From: Halicephalobus mephisto
Taxonomy: Eukaryota; Nematoda; Chromadorea; Rhabditida; Panagrolaimidae
Reading direction: 5' to 3'
DNA: 64,000 nt
Assembly: GCA_009193035.1 (NCBI GenBank)
Contig: SWDT01000058.1
Location: forward strand, 372,001 to 436,000
The first letter of the stretch is position 1. Every line of letters begins with the position of its first letter. Under the pieces are notes generated by a model. The model was not told where the DNA came from. It did no database searches and saw only the letters and a program-made list of their open reading frames with translations. Positions 51,458 through 63,117 of this stretch are shown one piece after another. The translations under genes and the position numbers were made by a program.

Positions 51458-52039
51458 AGCGCTGGGCGTTCCAACTCATGTTTTCCGAGTATTATCTAGC
51501 TTCTAAAGCTTAACCATGAGATTTACTATGGTATATTTACCTTTTAGAACCCTATCATTTTGCAATTTATCAATCTCAAAGTTAGTCTATTTTTCTTTCG
51601 AATTTCCGGCACACCGCTCCGAAGTTGCTCCATGATGTACATAGACCGTATCCTTTCATGGTAATTGCCCGCTTGATCCTGCCAAAAATGTCAGATGCTC
51701 ATTTTTGGACTTGCTCATTTTACTTTCTTCACTTGTTGTTGCTTGTTCTTGTTGATAATGATTATCCCGCTCTCTAACGATGATTTAACAACCCACGTTC
51801 TTTCAAGTTTTGTTGTCAGAGAAGAAACTTGCACCTTTTTCCGGTAAAATTAAAATCACGGTTTTCTTCATTATGCACAGTGAACAGCTAGACTGTGAAT
51901 TTTGTTCTTCCAGCTCTTTACTGAAAAGGCAACAAGGGAAATTGAGCAATTGGAGACGTTGTCGAGGCAGAAGAGCAATCATTGTTCTTCAGTTATGTTG
52001 AATTTTAACCCATGTTTTGTTTCAAAGAATTTATTGGAT

Positions 52040-52045
52040 AATAAA
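52040..52045 (+). terminator. Possible poly(A) signal of the Smaug-like gene
   Basis: AATAAA about 580 nt after the stop at 51457. It is the only canonical signal I noticed in that stretch, so the end of the transcript is a guess. The rest of 51458-52822 has no supportable gene; the open frame at 52157-52459 lacks any sign of selection. Confidence 0.3.
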
Positions 52046-52822
52046 CAATTTGAATTTCAAGTCGAAGGATCGAAGCAAAAAAGGCAAATTTCGAAATTTT
52101 GTTTTTGAAAAAAAATTAAAAATCAGTCCGAAAATGAAATAACAGAGAACTTTGAAATGATTGGTTTTGAAAAAGTGAGAAATTATTCATTTTATTTTAA
52201 TAATAACATGAAACAAGTGTTTTTGCACAAGTTTTTAAATACAAATTTACAAAATTTATTAGAAAATTCCGGAATTCTGGATTTTAATTTTAAATACTTA
52301 AATTCTGAAATTTTCCCTAGATTCCGGATGATTATAAAATCTCCAATAAAATCCTCAAAAATGCCTTCGTTCTACATCAGGTTACGGTGGATTTTAGGAA
52401 CCTTGAGAAAGTTTGAAATTCTACAGAAATCTGAACAAACTACATTGAAAACTAATTAAAACTATTTATAAATCTTGAAGCAAAAAGTTCAGTTGTAGGA
52501 TTATCTTTTAGTAAGTAATTCTCTTACGAAATTACAGTTTTTGGTTTCAAACCTTATTCACATGCCTTTAACACAACTTCCTGTGCCTATTCTGGTGGTC
52601 TTCGACCTTTCGATATCGGGTAATCCTGCTTGTACAAATTTCACAAAAAGTTTCGAAAATACTCCAATTTGCTGTAATCCGTCCAAATTGGCGGGATTTG
52701 TACCGCTCAATTACAACCACTTTGAGTTGTTGATGTTAGAATTTTAGACGCCTTTTACTTGGTTTATTTGAGTTCAACTACGGTAATATTAGTGGTACTC
52801 GTTCCTACTAATCTTGAAATTA

Positions 52823-52855
52823 GTTTGACTACTTTTATATTCTTCTAAAGTAGAA
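52823..52855 (+). promoter_or_regulatory. Conserved start-proximal block, receptor A
   Basis: The 33 bases before the ATG contain CTTTTATATTCTTCTAAAGTAGAA and match the same positions before receptor B (60348-60380) with two differences. TTTTATAT could be a TATA element close to the start. Confidence 0.4.
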
Positions 52856-55800
52856 ATGGCTAATATAACTTCATCTATGCCAGGATTGTCCGTGTTTGAA
52901 CAAACAAAGGATGTTTTGCAAGTGTATTACTGTTATTTCGCACTCGGAATTCTGGCATCACTTGTCAATTTGATTATTATCGCTGTTTATTTTTCAAATC
53001 ACTTACTGAGAACAAAATTCACTATGTATGCCGGATTGGCAATAGCCGACATGATAAATGGCTTGGGGTTTGCAATCACAGGTAAGTCCGTTTTATTAAC
53101 CATATATCATAGAATCCATATTTTTGGTTGTATCCTGAACATTTGTATCTCGGGTACTTATATTGTAACTTTAACTACTTAAAAGCAAAGATCACAAACA
53201 AAAACTGTTTAAGAGTTATTTTATGTGACTTTATTGCATTTATATGGAAGTCTGACATAGACGTCCTTAGAATTCTACAAAAAGTATGTAGAATGGAGTA
53301 ATCGGACACATAAATGCTGAATCTGACGTCAGAATTGAAGGTTGGCCTTCAGAATCCGGAATTCTGAAGTTTAGACTTATCGAGGAATGTCCATGTCGGA
53401 CTTCCATTTAAATGCAATAAAGTCACATAAAATGACTCTTAAACAGTTTTTGTTTGTAATTTTCGATTTTAAGTAGTTAAAATTACGATATAAGTACCCG
53501 AGATACAACTGTCAGTATGTATTTTTCACATCAATTACTATAACATTGTTGTAGAATCACTTTCTGGGAAATTAACCAGTTCTAATAAGAGAACTAATAA
53601 ACAAATTATCTTTAAAATACAACATTTTTTAATACAGAGCAAAGTATATTTCCTACAAATATTTTTGTTTTTTAAACTCTAAAATCAAAAACAAAACTTC
53701 ATGATTGAGTATTTTCCGGAGTTTTGAGAGGAGTGATGAAATTCCTCAACAACCGCATCTTTGTAAACACTGTCTGATTACCATTGAAATCAACAAATAA
53801 ACATGGTTTTGAAAAATGCTCCTGTCATTGAAATGTCATTAAGATCAGACAAAGTTAAAATGGAAAAATACGATCTTTGTCAAAGACAATGAGGAAACGG
53901 AAAATACGAAGTCGGTCTAATTTCATTCTTAGTAACTAATGTACATTAGAAAATTATTGATTTTTCCACGAATGATTTGTTACACAACTGCAATTTTAGT
54001 AGATTTTTAGTTTATCCGACTTGCACATTTATCCACTGTTCATCTTTATTGAAATTTAAATTCATTTCTGATACGTCAATTTTCGTGAATTCTTCAATTT
54101 AAATTTTATTTCTAACAAAATACAACAATTCTTTTATTAGGTTATTAGAAATCAACCCCCGTATTGTCTCTTTGGATGAGCTTTAATTTTTATCTTCAAA
54201 GTCCTGAAAGTTTGAAATAGAAAAATTATGCATTGGAGTACATAGAAATAACAAAAAATGAAAGCACAAAAGATGATATATAAAATAAGCTACAGAAGTT
54301 ACTATATTGTTTCTGCCAACACTGATTTCAGGGTTGGAGAGGATCCAACTAGAGTACTCCCTCATCAATGCCTACAGCTATCCAATAATGAGTCGTCATC
54401 AATGTGCCGTTCAGATCGGGAACATACTCCAAGTCATTGGTTCTCAATGGCCAGCTCTGATCACCCTGGCTTTGGGGCTGGAAAGGTTCTTCGCAATTCG
54501 GTATCCCATTAAATATCGGTATTTCAAAATCAAGTAATTTCCTTAACTCTGGTTACTGTAATCCAAAAGACTGTTCTAGGATGTTTCACGGATTATTGAT
54601 AACATCCTTTTTAATAAGTTTGATCTCAATTTCCGTAGCTCTCTACATAGGAACCGTTATTCAAAGATATTCGAGAGCTTTCTTTATTTGTACTTTGAGC
54701 AATGCTTACGGCTACGAATACAGGTGACATTCAATCAAATATAATATAGAATAAATCGTCTTTCAGCACATTCAATTACTTCCTAACAATGATCTGTCAT
54801 CTTGTTGGGTTCTTTTTGAACATTGTTGCTTTCAGAATAGCCAAAAAAGTAGTTCGAAGAGTTGGGTTCTACAATAAGCTTCTTTCAAAGGAGTACAACA
54901 AAGTCAAGTAGGTAGAAGCTTTTTACTTTGGATTCCATATAACTTTTCTAGGATAACCATGTTCATTTCCTTGCTTTCATTGTTCATGGTCGTTTTGCCG
55001 AATCTCTTTTTGTATCTGATGAGGTTTGTCGATAAAGAGGTTAATCCCGTTATCCTCGGATGGATTTACTGTTTCTTCGTGTTGAGATCAACTTTCAACT
55101 TATGGGTCATTGGATTCGGAGTCGCAGAGTTCAAGGTTAGGTTTTTCGAGGTGAGGAATTTTAAAAATATAGAAAGATTTACCTGCTGAACTCTGTTGCT
55201 ATCTTTCTGTTGTGTTTTATTGCTCGAACACAGAATTTGTTAACTAACTCTGAAGTAAATCGAAAAAATCTTGATCAATTAACTAGTTTCTAATGTACGT
55301 ACCAATTCTCCATGTTGACGGATTAGTAATTAAGCTTATAATCGAAGAATGAATCAAACACTATTTGTAATATAACCATTGTGTTTTTATCTAATAGTCC
55401 TGTTGTTCGTTATTCTCTTAGAATTTCCTTTAAATAGTAATTCTACGTGTACAATACATAATTCGTTTTTTGAACATAGACTTAATTATTGGTCCCTTAA
55501 AGATAGTTTGTAATATATAAGAGTAAGGCAATTAGTTGCTTTATTAACACCCTCTGTTTCTGACGAGATTACTTTGTCAAATCGTCATGACTACAAGTTG
55601 CTGAAGATTTGGCATTTTCTCTCTTCATCTGGTTCTTCCAACAACACCTGGTCTGGAAAACGAACTTGCCAAAGGGAGAAAACAAAAACCCCGGAAACCA
55701 AGCCCCTCTGAGGTCCGGAGCACGCGGGTTATCGTCTGTCAGGTTTCTTGCCTATTAGTTGGTCCCGTAGCGACCACTTGACCTCTTTTTACTTATTAAG

Positions 55801-56057
55801 AGAACTAATTCTCTATTACGTTTCTTTGACGTACTTTTAAGCTTAATCCTATTTCTGTGTTTTACCTGTACTTCAATAATAGAATATAGATGCTATTCTT
55901 ATCCTAATTAACTTTTTAGATATTTCTCCCTTGTGTTTCTTCTCCTGCAGCTGCACTCTCCGTTGAGGAACCCAAAACTCGAATCACTCTTCAAGATCAC
56001 ATATCTCAAAGAAAGCACGATGCACCATCGTATGTAAAAGTTGCAACAATCAGTTAA
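52856..56057 (+). CDS. Rhodopsin-like seven-TM chemoreceptor, Srsx-like (receptor A)
   Basis: Six exons: 52856-53081, 54332-54533, 54580-54723, 54767-54907, 54952-55150 and 55920-56057; 349 aa. Every exon has the same length and phase as in receptor B, so the model is firm. TM1 spans about residues 25-47, and exon 1 ends in TM2 (AGLAIADMINGLGFAITG). TM3 ends LALGLERFFAIRYPIKYR, an E-R-F where rhodopsins have D-R-Y. The TM5-TM6 loop is basic (KKVVRRVGFYNK). TM7 contains FNLWVIGFG, and the C-terminal tail ends KVATIS, as in receptor B. Probably a nematode odorant or pheromone receptor; Srsx is my best family guess. Intron 1 (1250 nt) contains a foldback transposon; the last intron contains a conserved noncoding element. 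AATAAA is at 56112-56117. Confidence 0.87.
53126..53519. mobile_element. Foldback (long inverted repeat) transposon in intron 1 of receptor A
   Basis: Two arms of about 120 bp pair with each other: left TTGTATCTCGGGTACTTATA (from 53143) and right TATAAGTACCCGAGATACAA (to 53508), continuing inward through AAACAGTTTTTGTTTG and ATGCAATAAAGTCACATAAA. The centre is about 120 bp and has no frame. TATTTTT at 53119-53125 and 53520-53526 looks like a 7-bp target duplication. Receptor B has flanking intron sequence on both sides of this point but no insert, that is, an empty site. Confidence 0.7.
55491..55791 (+). ncRNA. Conserved 300-nt intronic element, copy 1 (candidate RNA)
   Basis: In the last intron of receptor A. 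I count about eight mismatches in 300 bases against copy 2 (62431-62730), while intron DNA on both sides does not align. It ends in ACCTCTTTTTA, a run of five T that would suit a Pol III terminator. Local pairing: CCGGA ... TCCGG enclosing CCTC-T-GAGG, and TGGTC-CCGTAGC-GACCA near the end. It does not match any RNA family I can recall. A mobile element or a gene-conversion patch are alternatives. Confidence 0.45.
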
Positions 56058-56119
56058 ATATTTCCATATCACGAAATTACCATAATACAAAAGTATGAAA
56101 AGTTTTTTTTAAATAAAGT

Positions 56120-56387
56120 TTACTTTTCTGGTTGATGGTTTTTGAAATTGAGTTTTTCCGATAGATATCCTCCAATAATGCTGCTGATACGGTAAGGATA
56201 ATAACCGTAATTATCGCTAGAAAAGTAACTATAACCAGAATACTGGTACTTGTTCTTGTAGCTTTCACAGCAGTTAATTGATCCTAAACTTTGTTCAGTT
56301 TAATTAACATTTACAGTAATCAAACGACTCACTAATCAAAAAGAAGCTGAAAATAAGACCAATTATCAGAAACTTGTTCTTGTTGAA
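56120..56387 (-). pseudogene. Tyr-rich secreted peptide gene, start codon missing (peptide 1)
   Basis: Convergent with receptor A, 62 nt past its stop. Exon 1 (about 56387-56333) keeps a signal-peptide-like core (NKFLIIGLIFSFFLI). The donor GTGAGT, 49-nt intron (56332-56284) and acceptor GTTTAG are intact. Exon 2 (56283-56120) stays open (INCCESYKNKYQYSGYSYFS and a longer C-terminus than the others). The expected ATG is replaced by ATTC, and a TAA lies just upstream in frame, so it cannot start as its relatives do. A TATTTAAA box remains at 56425-56432. Either a young pseudogene or a gene with an unseen upstream start. Confidence 0.5.
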
Positions 56388-57523
56388 TTTTTACTCTTTG
56401 AAATCTAGATTTACATTGAATTCATTTAAATACAGTTTTCGTTATTCATTTTGTTTAGGAATTTAATCATATCATTGTTTATTTGATGTTAGTTTATCAT
56501 AACGCACGTTTAAGCCATAAAGTTACTGATAAAATGCTAAAAAAACATTTCTGAATCTTCTGTGATTTGATCGGAAACTACAATTTTTGCATTGTGAAAA
56601 AAGATAACTACATCTTTGAAAGTTCCGTAACTTTTAAAGAAAAATAATGAACTTTAATTTCTCTGTTGCGATACTAACTATATAAACAAATTCCTATATA
56701 AAAAATTAGTTTTTTTAATTTAAAAAAATTAGAACGATAAAAAGTGATGCTGTATTCTTACAGAAAATCAATACCATGTAAGATGATTTTAGAGTTCACT
56801 TTATTGATATCTTTATCAATTTAAAAAAAAAATTAAATTCTGCACTTTGACAATTATATTTTTTTACTATTTCTTTGACTAATCCGATTTACGTTCAAAA
56901 AATACCTCGGTTTATTTTTGTCTTACAAACGCGATTGAAAAAACGCTGTTTGTCGAATAAAGAGTGAAAAATCGGAAAATTGTGTTCTGAATGAAATCAA
57001 TGTGAACTTGGTTTTATAAAAACAGATCATTGATCGGTTAAATGTTTTTCACCAATGTCAAGAATTTTTTCGAAGAATGGTCAGCAGACAAAGCACATGA
57101 TATTATTGTCTAACTTGATAACAAGGAATTAAAATAGCATCGTTGTATAGAAAACACTTTTTAAAGAAAATAATCAATAATTATATTTCAGAAAATCAGA
57201 ATTATTAGTGGTCAAATGAAAGAAAATAATTATAATATTAGATGGTTTTTAATTTCAGTAATGTTCTCTGAGGATTTATTCAATAACAGAACTGCAGAAA
57301 TCGAACTTCGAATAAAATTTTAAATCAATTTCGAACTGAATTCAAAGGAGTAAAATCCGAAAACCTAAGACTTTCAAAAATCGACGTTCTAGTTAGTGTC
57401 AACCATTTTTTCTTATTTCATTCAATCCCACATTGTGATTTTTACAGTATAATGGTAATACTTTATTCTTGTGTATTCACCACATCAAATGCATAATAAC
57501 TGATCAGAAAAGATAATTTTCCA

Positions 57524-57774
57524 TCATTTACCGTACATCATAGCTCTGAACATCATACGTCTCATGAACATTCCTGGGTAGTATCCATATGGACGATAGC
57601 CATATCCGCCGTAATATGGGTAGCCGTAGCCATATCCCCCATAGTATGAGTAATGGGCTTCGCTGTAGCCTTAAAGTAGAAAAATTAAAACTGGATCAAC
57701 ATGTAGTCGTTCTGATTTAACTTACCAATCACAAACAAGATACAGAAGAGTCCGAGAATCACGAACTTATTCAT
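57524..57774 (-). CDS. Secreted Gly/Tyr-rich peptide (peptide 2, intact)
   Basis: A 64 aa precursor. Exon 1 is 57774-57726 (MNKFVILGLFCILFVI), intron 57725-57670 (donor GTAAGT, acceptor TTTAAG), exon 2 57669-57524. The signal peptide runs to about residue 21 (YSEA). The mature part is Y and G in short repeats (YGGYGYGYPYYGG) followed by a Met/Arg-rich end (MFMRRMMFRAMMYGK). The final G-K could be trimmed and amidated. The style recalls nematode caenacin or NLP antimicrobial peptides, but the repeat is not theirs, and a cuticle or neuropeptide role is possible. A TATTTAAA box lies 50 bases before the ATG (57824-57831). Confidence 0.7.
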
Positions 57775-57823
57775 TTTTCTCCAATTCCAACTTCCAAGTT
57801 GCTCTTTCGATTTCCTTCTACGG

Positions 57824-57831
57824 TTTAAATA
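57824..57831 (-). promoter_or_regulatory. TATA-like box of peptide 2
   Basis: TATTTAAA on the minus strand, 50 bases before the ATG. The same word is 49 bases before the ATG of peptide 4, and it is also present before peptide 1. Confidence 0.45.
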
Positions 57832-58159
57832 CTGTCTTGAGCTTGCACCACTTTGGCGAACTTGAACAGTAGAAAAAATCACACATTTGACCTTTTCTGT
57901 AGTTGCCTTCAAGACGCGGAAATTTGTCGCTTCTTTTTTTGTTCTTTCATGATCAAAAACGCCGAATTCCACCCTCTTCGTCAAATAAAATCATCAACGT
58001 CAAGAAGGAGACAAAGAATAGGTCATATAGTTTTCGTTTGTCGAATAAGTGGTGCAATCTTAAATTCCTCAATTAATCCCAGCCAAAAATTCGCCAAATA
58101 CGTAAGAGAGGATTCCCCGATCGGCGAGTTTAACCAATTTTCCCCAGTATCTAATTAGC

Positions 58160-59650
58160 ATATTCGCTGAATAATTGCTCCTGTAGGACATGGTTGTGAG
58201 TAAAAAATTGAGTTGTTCGATTTTCAGTGATTTTTGATCCTTAGAATCATCAAAAAATAAAACTGAGAATGTAAAATTTCTGCATTCTTTATTGTAAACT
58301 CCCGAAATTTCAAAACTTGAAAAAGTAAGTTACAACGTACAAACCCATGATTCAAGGTTTCCCTGTATGGTTCCCACACACTTCAAAAACAGCTAACAAT
58401 GATGCCATTTGTCTTATTAATATTTCTCTAGGTTTTTAATTAATTTTTTTGCTTTCATTTATTAATCATGCTCATATTTATGAACAATATGTACAATATA
58501 ATTTTTCAGAAACAAAACAGAGTCCTTTTCATTTATAAACTCACTATCGATAATTATGGGTTGATCTTCAGATTGGATTTGACCACAACAGTTAAAGTTC
58601 GAACTCTCTTTCAGCTATGAATGAGTAAACATTGATAAATCTCAAAAATTTTTACTTTTTATTAACATGTAACAAAGAAGCAATTTATCATATTCACTGG
58701 CAAACTATTCAATTGTAACTGATTTTAAGATTCTTTTGTTAGTATTGTAATAACAAATTGAGTTAGACCTCTTTTTAGAATAATAAATCATGAATTTATA
58801 GCTGCCAAATCGAAGTTACACTAAATCGTTTTTTTAGGTCTTTGATCCTTTTAGTGTTGTTGAGTGTTCAGAAGAGCTACACAGAAACATTCTATTGTTT
58901 GGAATCATGCCAAACCAAAATTCACTAGCAAAATCAACTTATCAATTTGCCACTGAAATTCATAAATAAGTGTTCAATTAACCTTGTTAGATTTCATTTC
59001 CCCAAACTGTTGATGATCCAAAAAAGATAGTAATTGAAAGATAAGATCGTTCGACTATTAAAAGATATAGTGTAGTAATGCAGAGTTAACAAATGTCTCA
59101 AAAGAATCTCCTAATATCTATCTCAATAACCATCGGATATTTGTTCAATGAAGAAGCTTTTAATTGTTCTTTTATATTTGGTAAATTCATCTATTTGGTA
59201 ATCTTAACTAGATACTGTATAAAACGTTTAATAATGAAGTCGTTAAATGCTTCAAGATGTAACTCTTCTATCGCGACGATACTGCTTTAGATAGGTCTTC
59301 GAATAGCTGAAATCAAGATACCTTTTATTTATATGCCGTTCTAACCTCCAAAGTTATATTCATTATCTTTCTAAACAAAGTCATCTAATAGGTAGCTTTG
59401 CCAATTCCAATCCCTATTCTATGCTAATTACGAAGAATACCTTTAATCTTTCTTATTTTATATACCTTGTTCATAAACTTAAAACAAAATAAGAAACCAA
59501 AAAAATCCAGTACTTGTTTACAATATCATTTTTAAGAGCATGTGTTACATAGTATCTTAGTGAAAAAATAAAAGTACAACAAAGCCATTGAGAAACTTTC
59601 CTGTTTTCTGCCCTCCTAACCTCAAGAGTTGTAATGTCTAATATTTCGTA
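58160..59650. other. Intergenic, no gene seen
   Basis: AT-rich with scattered short frames, including 59093-59290 on +, which has no support. No repeat or RNA was noticed. Confidence 0.45.
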
Positions 59651-59654
59651 AATG

Positions 59655-59841
59655 TCAGACCAGATATCCGTATCCACGGCCATATGAGATGCAGTTATAT
59701 ATCGCATATCAAGTGCAGTGGTTATTACTGGAACCTTAAGGTACAAAATAGTTGATGAAACCGGATTTATAGTATAACAATTCTAATTTAAATCACTAAT
59801 TAAAAACAAAGTGCAAAAGATTCCGAGAGTTACCAATTCAT
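59655..59841 (-). pseudogene. Dead relative of the Tyr/Gly-rich peptide genes (peptide 3)
   Basis: ATGAATTGG...CTCTCGGAATCTTTTGCAC (minus strand from 59841) resembles exon 1 of peptide 2 but has lost bases after ATGAAT, so the frame stops at once. Downstream, AACCACTGC followed by a TGA and then NCISYGRGYGYL recalls the second exon of peptide 4. Multiple disruptions mark it as a pseudogene. Confidence 0.5.
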
Positions 59842-60347
59842 TAATTCCGCCTACAGTTCAACTTCTCAGTTACGTTTTTAATTCTATACGTTAGTTCCAA
59901 AGGTTTCCACAGAACTGCTATTCATTTTAGAGTCTTTCTTGGAATTAGATTTCTTATAAAACTTGGGACATGCCATACTATAAAAGTTAAAAGTAGTAGT
60001 AAATATTGAAACAAAAGCTTTGGAGATATAGTAATTTCACAAGATAAAAGATTACAATTTCACGACCAATCTCTGATCTTTACTCAAATGTTCTTTAGAT
60101 AATTTCCTGTGCTTATTCGCATGATCTCCGGCTTCTTAGATTTGGCATCTCCCGCTTGAGCGAACTATATATCAAGTCATGGGAATATTCCAATTTGTTT
60201 TAATTTGTCAAATTTGATAAAATTTGTATTCTCCCACCAGAACTGTTTCTATTTCCTTCAGTTCATATCTTAAACACTTGCTCCCTTTTTATTTGAGTTT
60301 AATTACAGTACTATTTAAGTATATTCTGAAGCATTAATTTCAAATTG

Positions 60348-60380
60348 GTTTGACCGCTTTTATATTCTTCTAAAGTAGAA
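60348..60380 (+). promoter_or_regulatory. Conserved start-proximal block, receptor B
   Basis: Same 33-base block as before receptor A, including CTTTTATATTCTTCTAAAGT. Further upstream the two genes diverge. Confidence 0.4.
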
Positions 60381-62986
60381 ATGGCTAATATAACTTCACC
60401 TATGCCGCAATTGTCCGTGTTTGAACAGACAAAGGATGTTCTGCAAGTGTATTACAGCTATTTATCACTCGGGATCCTGGCATTTGTTGTCAATTTAATT
60501 ATTATTGTTGTTTATATATCAAATCATTCGCTGAGAACAAGGTTCACCATGTATGCCGGATTGGCAATAGCCGACATGATAAATGGCTTGGGGTTTGCAA
60601 TCACAGGTAAGTCTGTTTTATTAACCATATATCATTCAGTCCATCTTTTCCGCATCAATTACTACGAAATTATTGTAGAATCATTTTTTCAGAAATTAAC
60701 CAGTTCTAGCAAGAGAACTAATAAACAAATTATCTTAAAAATACAAAACTTTAAGTATCTATAAACCAAAACATGCTGAACAGATTTTAATAAGTATTAT
60801 CTGTTAACCTCAGCTAACCTCATTTTTTTATGATCACAAGATTTTGTGATATTAAACATTGATTATTTCAAAACATAAAGATATTTTCACATTATTTGTA
60901 AAAAGGAATTTAAAATAATGCATCAAGATCTAGAAATAGATATAGTAATACAAGAGAAAATCTGTGTAGTATATAATTTTCATTAAAATTTATTTTTACC
61001 TTATAGTTTTCAATATTAAATAAGATGCCGATTTTTTTTATTTATGATAGGGTGAATTTTCAAATATTATTTAGTATTCATAGTGACATTTTCATATGAT
61101 TATTAAGTCTCCCCATTGTGACGTTGCTTAAGCTGGACTTTAAGTCTTTTCATGTTTTAAAAGTTCAAAATAGAAAAAATTATGCATTAAAGTCCATTGA
61201 GATGGCAAAAAGCGAAAGAATAAACAACAATACATAAATTAAATAAGTTACAGAAGTGCTTACATTAATTTCAGGGTTAGAGAGGATCCAACTAGAGTAC
61301 TCCCTCATCAATGCTTACAGCTATCCGATAATGAGTCGTCATCAATGTGCCGTTCAGATCGGGAACATACTCCAAGTCATTGGTTCTCAATGGCCAGCTC
61401 TGATCACCCTGGCTTTGGGGCTGGAAAGGTTCTTCGCAATACGGTATCCCATCCAATATCGACATTTCAAAATCAAGTAATTTCCTTAACTCTGATTACT
61501 GTAATCCAAAATACTGTTCTAGGATGTTTCACGGATTATTGATAACATCCTTTTTAATAAGTTTGATCTCAATTTCCGTAGCTCTCTACATCGGAACCGT
61601 TATTCAAAGATATTCGAGAGCTTTCTTTATTTGCAGTTTGAGCAATGCTTATGGCTACGAATACAGGTGACATTCAATCAAATATAATATAGAATAAATC
61701 GTCTTTCAGCACATTCAATTACTTCCTAACAATGATCTGTCATCTTGTTGGGTTCTTTTTGAATATTGTTGCTTTCAAAATGATCCGACAAACAGCCCAA
61801 AGAGTGGGATCTTATAACAGAAATCTATCAAAAGAGATGAAGAAGGTTAAGTAAGTTTAAATTGGCTTTTTCTGTAGTTTCTATATATTTTCCAGGATAA
61901 ACTTCTTTGTTTCATTGTTATCCTTGATCATGGTCGTTATACCAAATTTCTTTTTGTATATCTCGAGATTCATTGATGGAGGGTTCTCCTATCTCCTGCT
62001 CGGATGGGTTTACTGTTTCTTCGTGCTGAGGTCGGCCTTTAACCTGTGGGTTATCGGATTTGGGGTTACGGAGTTCAAGATTACGTTCTTTGAGGTAAGG
62101 AGTTTTGAAAAACAAGTAGTAATACATAATTACTATCGTCTCCATTTTTAGTGTGTTTTATTGGTTGAGTGCATGATTAATTACTTTTAACCGATGAATA
62201 GTTAAGGGATTAAGTAAACCTTAGACTTAATTGCGGATATTTACTAACTGCATATATTAATAGACCAGCAACCGAATTTGCAATTAAAAAGTAAATTTAG
62301 CACCATTAGTAGTGAAATTAACGCGTTCTCACTCAACGATTTTTATGCTTTATTCTCTAAAAGCATATTTCACAGAGATTTTCATAAGCAAGACCACTAA
62401 TTTGTTCTTTGGCTGAGAGTCTGATTACTAGTCCCTTAAAGATAGTTTGTAATATGTAAGAGTAAGGTGATTAGTTGTTTTGTTAACACCCTCTGTTTCT
62501 GACGAGATTACTTTGTCAAATCGTCATGACTACAAGTTGCTGAAGATTTGGCATTTTCTCTCTTCATCTGGTTCTTCCAACAACACCTGGTCTGGAAAAC
62601 GAACTTGCCAAAGGGAGAAGACAAAAACCCCGGAAACCAAGCTTCTCTGAGGTCCGGAGCACGCGGGTTATCGTCTGTCAGGTTTCTTGCCTATTAGTTG
62701 GTCCCGTAGCGACCACTTGACCTCTTTTTATTTGTGAAAACAAAAGTACATTAAAGAGCAAAATTGAAAATCAAATTTTATTTCCTGTTTCCATCTGCAC
62801 CATAACAGCAGAATACAAATTTTGTTCTCAATTTAATTCACTTTTCAGAGATTTGTCCCTTGTGCCTCTCCTTCCGGAACTTTACCTTCTCTCGATGACA
62901 GCAAAACCGGAATTGCTGGTCAAAATCACACATCTCAGAACAAGCACAGTGTACCGAGAACCATAAAAGTAGCCACAATTAGTTGA
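60381..62986 (+). CDS. Rhodopsin-like seven-TM chemoreceptor, Srsx-like (receptor B)
   Basis: Paralog of receptor A. Exons are 60381-60606, 61275-61476, 61523-61666, 61710-61850, 61896-62094 and 62849-62986; 349 aa. Exons 2 and 3 are almost identical to those of A, including silent positions and the short introns. Exon 4's second half, exon 5 and exon 6 are more diverged (for example MIRQTAQRVGSYNRNLSKEM in the loop). This suggests recent gene conversion over the middle. The ERF motif after TM3 (GLERFFAIRYPIQY) and the C-terminal KVATIS are kept. Intron 1 (668 nt) lacks the foldback element of A. Last intron: copy 2 of the conserved element. AATAAA is at 63025-63030. No disabling change. Confidence 0.87.
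62431..62730 (+). ncRNA. Conserved 300-nt intronic element, copy 2 (candidate RNA)
   Basis: In the last intron of receptor B, same orientation and place as copy 1. The two inner changes (CC to TT at about 62642) turn C-G into U-G or fall in loops of the CCGGA/TCCGG hairpin, so that fold is kept. Ends in CCTCTTTTTA. The flanking intron is unrelated to that of A. Confidence 0.45.
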
Positions 62987-63117
62987 ATTTTTCGTACTAT
63001 GAGACTAATATGTGGAAAGTAGAAAATAAAAGTTATTTTGTTGAAAGTAAGGTCTATTCACCGAGTATACGGTACTTTGAAATGTATTTTCCCAACAGAT
63101 AACCTTTAGTAAAGCTG

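Noticed and set aside
52157..52459. Plus-strand frame of 100 codons downstream of the Smaug-like gene
   Set aside because: AT-driven composition, no domain, no splice context and no paralog in the window. Likely 3' UTR or intergenic.
55491..55791. Conserved intronic element as SRP RNA, RNase P RNA, snRNA or SL RNA
   Set aside because: None of the hallmark segments of these RNAs that I know were found; left unnamed.
56077..56268. Hydrophobic minus-strand frame of 63 codons beginning MKATRT
   Set aside because: It is another frame of peptide 1 exon 2; the Tyr-rich frame is the one shared with the relatives.
59471..59746. Minus-strand frame of 91 codons
   Set aside because: Overlaps the dead peptide 3 in a different frame, with no homology or signal of its own.
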